A DNA stretch of 64,000 bases, from NCBI RefSeq assembly GCF_027942295.1, contig NZ_CP101416.1:2334001-2398000 (forward strand), read 5' to 3'. This document shows positions 60,016 through 64,000 of the stretch, piece by piece (positions within the stretch are counted from its first letter, which is position 1; every line of letters starts with the position of its first letter). The position numbers and the translations under genes were made by a program. This stretch comes from Pseudanabaena sp. Chao 1811. GTDB lineage: Bacteria; Cyanobacteriota; Cyanobacteriia; Pseudanabaenales; Pseudanabaenaceae. The notes beneath the pieces were generated by a model, which saw only the letters and a program-made list of their open reading frames with translations, was not told the DNA's origin and searched no databases.

Positions 60016-61827
60016 TTACTTTCTTTTGCCGCGTTTCCACAAAGCTTTAGGTATTCCTGTAATCGCTCCACCAACACTTCCTAAAGCCCCACCAGCTAGA
60101 CCGCCGACACCAGCAGTCACACCACCTGCTAATGCACCTAAACCACCTCCGATCATTTTGCCAACGCCTTTAGTTTTATTCCAAACTCCTCCCTGTTTCC
60201 AATTTTCCATTCCTTCCTCTGCTAGATCAGACCCGCCACTCATTAAGGCACGACCTGCGGAGCTGCCCATCTTTGCACCTGTGGACAAACCTTCTATTGC
60301 ACCTTTACCCGTTTCGTATGCACCTACTGCGATCGCTCCGCCTAATGCTCCAGCCACACCGCCAGCGACAGCACCTACACCGCCAGCAACAGCACCTATG
60401 CCACCTGCAACTGTACCTAAACCGCCACCAATCATTTTGCCAACACCTTTAGTTCTATTCCACGCTCCTCCCTGCCTCCAATTGCCAAGTCCTTCTTTAG
60501 CAAGTCCCATTCCTCCTTGCGCCACTTCTTTACCCCCAAGTAGTAATGCCGATCCTGGTGCAGCCATTTCTCTACCACGTTCAAAAATGAATTGATTGCC
60601 TGCAAAAGGATTATCATCATACTGTCCAACTTTTTGATTTACACCAATCTGGCTATCCCTTAAACCAACTTGCTCACGGGCTTCATCGTCGATGCCTGCC
60701 TGCTCTTGTTGTTCTTTGAATGCTTCATCTTGGAGTAAGAATTTAGTGTGATTATTTGGACCACCACTCTCTAAGTTATGTAAAAAGAATTCAGCATTTC
60801 CTTTCCCTGCATATAAACCCGATCCGCCAATATGTTTACCACCTGCAAGATCCACGATGTCACCTGTAGCAAGATGATGAACAACTTCTGGTCTTTCATC
60901 TTCTTCCATATCATTAACATTGTTATTAAATTGTCGAACTTGTTCTTGACTAATTCCAGGAGCTTGAAAGGTAACTACTTTACTGATGTTACCCGTAAAA
61001 GCCGAGGCGGCATGTTGGGCTAATGCACCTCCTAAACTATGCCCAGTCACTACCACCTTTCCCCCAGCTTGACTAATTAATCCTTGGATTTGATCTTGTT
61101 TTAACTTAAATGCTGTAAACCCAACTGCAACTGGATCGGCATCAGCTAGTGCATCACCTGTTTTACCGAAGTCAGTTCCTTTAAATGCTAAAACAGGCTG
61201 TTTATCAGAGCCCTCTTTGGGCATGATTAATCCACAAAATAAACCCGAACCTTGGACTGTGCCGAGCCAATTCCTTTGATAGCCTTGATTATCCAGCCAC
61301 TGTCCCATGTCTTCTGGTATTCCATCGATACCTTTGTAGGCAAGCTTATGAGCGATCAATTCATACACAACATCTAAGCTGTCAACTTTGCTTGCAGCAT
61401 TTTCATCGACTAACTCTCTCTGAATATGGGAAATACCACTGTAACGCTCATTCTGAACTGATGGTTCCAAATTTGAGAGTTCTATATCTTTCTCCCTTCC
61501 TTCTTCAATCTTTTCTTCTTTTACATCCTCTGGAAGTTGAACTGGGTGATTGTGAGTCAGTTTTGCTTGAACGATCATTTTCGACCCGAACCGATTCTCT
61601 CGTCTTCTTTGAACTGGTATAGCCGATTCGGACTTGGGCGTATTAATTAGCTTCTCTAATATATTCTCAGAAGATTTTAATTTCTCTGATAATGATTTAT
61701 CCTGCACTTGAGAAACAGATTCTTCCTCTTGTGTTGCTAGTGGAGCAAATGGTCTAGTTTGGAGATTAAGGGATGTAGGCTTTACTGAAGTTACTATCTG
61801 CGATAATTTATTATTTATATTCCCCAT
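60016..61827 (-). CDS. class 3 lipase-like protein with glycine-zipper C-terminus; putative toxin
   Basis: 603 residues. Residues 1-150: polar, disordered, containing RRRENRFGSKMIVQAKLT, reminiscent of the pre-domain of extracellular contractile injection system cargos (DUF4157-like). Residues 150-350: lipase class 3 core with nucleophile TGHSLGGALAQHAAS (about 262), LAFKGTDF and acid GDIVDLAGG. Residues 440-600: Gly/Ala-rich membrane hairpins with an internal duplication (NWRQGGAWNRTKGVGKMIGG at about 449 and NWKQGGVWNKTKGVGKMIGG at about 545), ending in basic KRGKRK. No Sec signal. Likely a delivered phospholipase-type effector or a membrane-associated lipase; delivery system not in the window. 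Confidence 0.75.
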   Translation of the reverse strand: MGNINNKLSQIVTSVKPTSLNLQTRPFAPLATQEEESVSQVQDKSLSEKLKSSENILEKLINTPKSESAIPVQRRRENRFGSKMIVQAKLTHNHPVQLPEDVKEEKIEEGREKDIELSNLEPSVQNERYSGISHIQRELVDENAASKVDSLDVVYELIAHKLAYKGIDGIPEDMGQWLDNQGYQRNWLGTVQGSGLFCGLIMPKEGSDKQPVLAFKGTDFGKTGDALADADPVAVGFTAFKLKQDQIQGLISQAGGKVVVTGHSLGGALAQHAASAFTGNISKVVTFQAPGISQEQVRQFNNNVNDMEEDERPEVVHHLATGDIVDLAGGKHIGGSGLYAGKGNAEFFLHNLESGGPNNHTKFLLQDEAFKEQQEQAGIDDEAREQVGLRDSQIGVNQKVGQYDDNPFAGNQFIFERGREMAAPGSALLLGGKEVAQGGMGLAKEGLGNWRQGGAWNRTKGVGKMIGGGLGTVAGGIGAVAGGVGAVAGGVAGALGGAIAVGAYETGKGAIEGLSTGAKMGSSAGRALMSGGSDLAEEGMENWKQGGVWNKTKGVGKMIGGGLGALAGGVTAGVGGLAGGALGSVGGAITGIPKALWKRGKRK

Positions 61828-61985
61828 ATCTAGTTGACTCCTAAGGGGTTTGCTCCAAATTTACTACCAAATTTATCAAAGCAAGATTCGCTAAGTAGTA
61901 TATAACGCCTATCATAGTTTTTCTCTAATCAAGAAGCAAAAAGTAATAATCTCGTTGTGTTCAGATAGATTAAATTCAGAAATTG

Positions 61986-63200
61986 TTACATAAATCGCTC
62001 GACACAACGAGCAAATATTTCCACACCAGTAGCTAAAGCGATTTCATCAAAGTTAAACCGAGGATGATGGTGCGGATAGGCTAAGCCCTTATCTGAATTG
62101 GCAGAACCAAGGAAGAAATAGCAACCGGGGACAGCTTCTAAAAAGAAGGATACATCTTCTCCCCCCATTGTTTGACATTCGGGAACGATACCTTCGGGGG
62201 TTTCAATTACCGTTTCAGCAACAGAGCGAACTAATTCTGCGATCGCATAATCATTAATTACCGCAGGATAGAGCTTGTGATATTGCAGCTCATATTTTGC
62301 TCCGTGAGCTGCACATATCCCCGCGATTACCTCCTCCAATCGAACGGCTAAATTTGCACCCACTTCAGGATTGAAATAGCGCACTGTGCCACTGATTCTG
62401 GCAGAATCAGCAATTACATTTACCGCCGAACCAGCATGAAACTCACCAATACTAATTACCGCCGATTCAAGGGGACTGACATTGCGGGAAACAATACTAT
62501 GCAGGCTATTGACGACTTGAGCGGCAACTAAAATAGAATCAATTGTTTGTTGGGGAAGTGCACCATGTCCGCCACGTCCAATAATTTTACAATGGAAATA
62601 TTCGGTAGCTGCCATCAATGCGCCACTCCGCACACCAACCGTCCCAAGAGGCAGATTATTCCACAGATGTAAACCAATCAAGGCATCAACCTTGGGATTC
62701 TCTAATACTCCTGCCTCAATCATCGGTTTTGCGCCCCCAGGACCCTCCTCGGCGGGTTGGAAAATAACTTTTACCGTACCGCTAAAATCGGCACGATGTT
62801 CCCAGAGATATTTGGCAATTCCCAAAGCGATCGCTGTATGTCCATCATGACCACAGGCGTGCATCATATTATCGATTTGAGAGCGGTAACTGATGATATT
62901 TTCTTCCTGAATTGGCAAAGCATCCATATCAGCGCGGATGGCGAGGACTTTGCCATTTCCCTTTTTTTTGCCCGTAATCGTAGCAACGATCCCTGTTTGG
63001 GCGATGCCTGTTTGATGAGGTATGCCCCATGCCGTTAATTTTTCGGTGATCGCAGTTGATGTGCGTCGTTCTTGAAAGCCTAATTCGGGGAACCGATGAA
63101 AGTCTCTACGCCATTGGACGAGGCTGGGCTGCATTTCGAGGATATCTTTCCGAATCTGGAAATTGGTATGGGTAGGTGAGGTAGTAGTAGCAAAGGTCAT
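61986..63200 (-). CDS. M20-family amidohydrolase
   Basis: 404 residues. Metal-binding motifs of the hippurate/N-acyl-amino-acid hydrolase branch: RADMDALPIQEE, MHACGHDGHTAIALG, FQPAEEGPGGAKPMIEAG, and TMGGEDVSFF near the C-terminus; a dimerisation domain lies between (GRGGHGALPQQTIDSILVA). Removes an N-acyl group from an amino acid or related compound in the cytosol. Confidence 0.93.
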   Translation of the reverse strand: MTFATTTSPTHTNFQIRKDILEMQPSLVQWRRDFHRFPELGFQERRTSTAITEKLTAWGIPHQTGIAQTGIVATITGKKKGNGKVLAIRADMDALPIQEENIISYRSQIDNMMHACGHDGHTAIALGIAKYLWEHRADFSGTVKVIFQPAEEGPGGAKPMIEAGVLENPKVDALIGLHLWNNLPLGTVGVRSGALMAATEYFHCKIIGRGGHGALPQQTIDSILVAAQVVNSLHSIVSRNVSPLESAVISIGEFHAGSAVNVIADSARISGTVRYFNPEVGANLAVRLEEVIAGICAAHGAKYELQYHKLYPAVINDYAIAELVRSVAETVIETPEGIVPECQTMGGEDVSFFLEAVPGCYFFLGSANSDKGLAYPHHHPRFNFDEIALATGVEIFARCVERFM

Positions 63201-63271
63201 GGGTTTATGCGGCTTAATGGCAATAGAGAGTTTACTATCTCCAATATAACAAGCTCTGCTTTATCAGGAGT

Positions 63272-63350
63272 TCAGCATAGTTAAAACCCAAAACCAGATC
63301 TTGCGCCGCCCGCGTTGCAGGTGGCACAAGATTCTAGGCTTAGCTACTTA
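63272..63350. repeat. TAAGTAGCT-family palindrome
   Basis: Right end read backwards is TAAGTAGCTAAGCCTAGAAT. Inner stem ATCTTGCGCC...GGTGGCACAAGAT pairs imperfectly around GCCCGCGTTGC. Sits in the divergent spacer between the M20 and kinase genes. Confidence 0.55.
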
Positions 63351-63420
63351 TCAACTTGGCTAGGACGGGCTTAGTTTTTGTTATAGTCATCTTGAAATTG
63401 CGATATGTATCAGGCGAGAC

Positions 63421-64000
63421 ATGGATCAGCACGAACAAACAAAACTAATGGCGATCGCCCAAAAATTCTCGCCACAGCAACAGATCTCGAGGGTCAGCCC
63501 TTTTGGTAGCGGTAATATTAATGATACTTTTCTAGTGACATTAGCCTTGAATGAGCAAGGGATAGAAACTCAGTCTTTTATTTTGCAGCGCGTAAATACC
63601 AATGTATTTCGGGAGCCACAACTGGTGATGCAGAATATGCGGATTTACTACGAACATGTACGCGATCGCCTCAAAGATGTCCCCCTAGATCGCCGATGGA
63701 TTGTTCCGCAAATATTATCCACACATCAAGGTGAAGACTATCATCGAACTGAGAGTGGTGAATTCTGGCGATCGCTGAGTTTTATCGCGGATTCACAATC
63801 CTTTGATGTGATGGAAAATCGGGAACAGGCGCAAGAAGTTGGCTATGCGTTAGGGACATTTCATCATTTGACTAGTGATTTATTGCCAGAGAAATTAGCC
63901 GATACTTTAGAAGGTTTTCATATTACACCACGTTATCTTTTACAGTACGAGGAAGTACTTGCAAAGAGTAATATTTCTAAGTCTCCTGAAGTTGATTATT
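63421..64000 (+). CDS. aminoglycoside-phosphotransferase-fold kinase (NahK-like), 3' end off window
   Basis: At least 193 codons, open to the window edge. Reads FGSGNINDTFLVTL (glycine-rich loop) and FILQRVNTNVFREPQLVMQN, closely resembling N-acetylhexosamine-1-kinase-like members of the phosphotransferase (APH) family, then WRSLSFIADSQSFD and LGTFHHLT. The catalytic H-x-D region lies beyond the end. Expected role: ATP-dependent phosphorylation of a small sugar or amino alcohol. Confidence 0.85.
   Translation, partial: MDQHEQTKLMAIAQKFSPQQQISRVSPFGSGNINDTFLVTLALNEQGIETQSFILQRVNTNVFREPQLVMQNMRIYYEHVRDRLKDVPLDRRWIVPQILSTHQGEDYHRTESGEFWRSLSFIADSQSFDVMENREQAQEVGYALGTFHHLTSDLLPEKLADTLEGFHITPRYLLQYEEVLAKSNISKSPEVDY

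Noticed and set aside
59978-60595. Proline/alanine-rich 205-codon plus-strand ORF
   Set aside because: It is the antisense shadow of the glycine/alanine-rich tail of the lipase gene.

Overview
The window comes from a cyanobacterium, most likely a Pseudanabaena-like filamentous species (inference). The evidence is the octamer GCGATCGC (HIP1) scattered through genes and spacers, a phosphoribulokinase, a Ycf46-type AAA ATPase, a type III glutamine synthetase, a cyanobacterial-style plsX-fabH pair, two-domain NitT/TauT-type ABC components and many Uma2/DUF29/DUF3782/WD40/TPR proteins. I saw no tRNA, rRNA, CRISPR array or prophage.

Layout. 0-8.5 kb: Ycf46-like ATPase with a ribbon-helix-helix/zinc-finger protein, a tandem pair of secreted PPC-like proteins, an oligopeptide-type binding lipoprotein, a GFA-fold protein, an IscA/SufA-type Fe-S carrier and an aminotransferase. 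8.7-13.7 kb: a 1520-residue acidic, apparently disordered, membrane-anchored protein ending in pentapeptide repeats, followed by a DCC thioredoxin-like protein. 13.8-21.3 kb: aldose epimerase, TPR protein, alpha/beta hydrolase lacking the nucleophile serine, a kinase-WD40 protein with a degenerate DFG, PgsA and a GT2-GtrA fusion. 21.5-33.9 kb: ABC ATPase and double permease, ProS, a lipoprotein with a possible Cys-His site, PlsX, FabH, a 2OG-Fe(II) oxygenase, an alpha/beta hydrolase and CysH. 34.1-39.6 kb is an accessory island: DUF29 protein, a small membrane protein, a small acidic protein, a 1169-residue NB-ARC/TPR (NLR-like) protein, a toxin-antitoxin pair, a stranded TPR fragment and two tandem 30-residue membrane peptides. 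39.8-53.3 kb: sulfite-oxidase-like protein, DciA-like protein, P-loop ATPase, Prk, twin PQQ-type propellers, ASCH-like protein, creatininase family, desaturase overlapping a MetX-like hydrolase, Uma2, DUF3782 and GlnT. 53.6-64 kb: CBS-GGDEF protein, one complete IS4-family element, a frameshifted Uma2 remnant, Ada-type methyltransferase, reductase and LysR regulator, a DcrB-like protein with a lipase/glycine-zipper protein that resembles a toxin-chaperone pair, an M20 hydrolase, and a kinase running off the end.

The two strongest candidates for something new are (1) the NLR locus, where a small membrane protein and the adjacent NLR share a short motif (PNKLAEKIGI) that is identical in protein but differs at six synonymous positions, the arrangement expected of amyloid-type or homotypic signalling between a membrane effector and its NLR trigger; and (2) the lipase/glycine-zipper protein with its DcrB-like partner. 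Intergenic DNA is full of small palindromic elements. At least two families can be recognised from shared ends, and their inner stems are perfectly self-complementary yet differ completely between copies.
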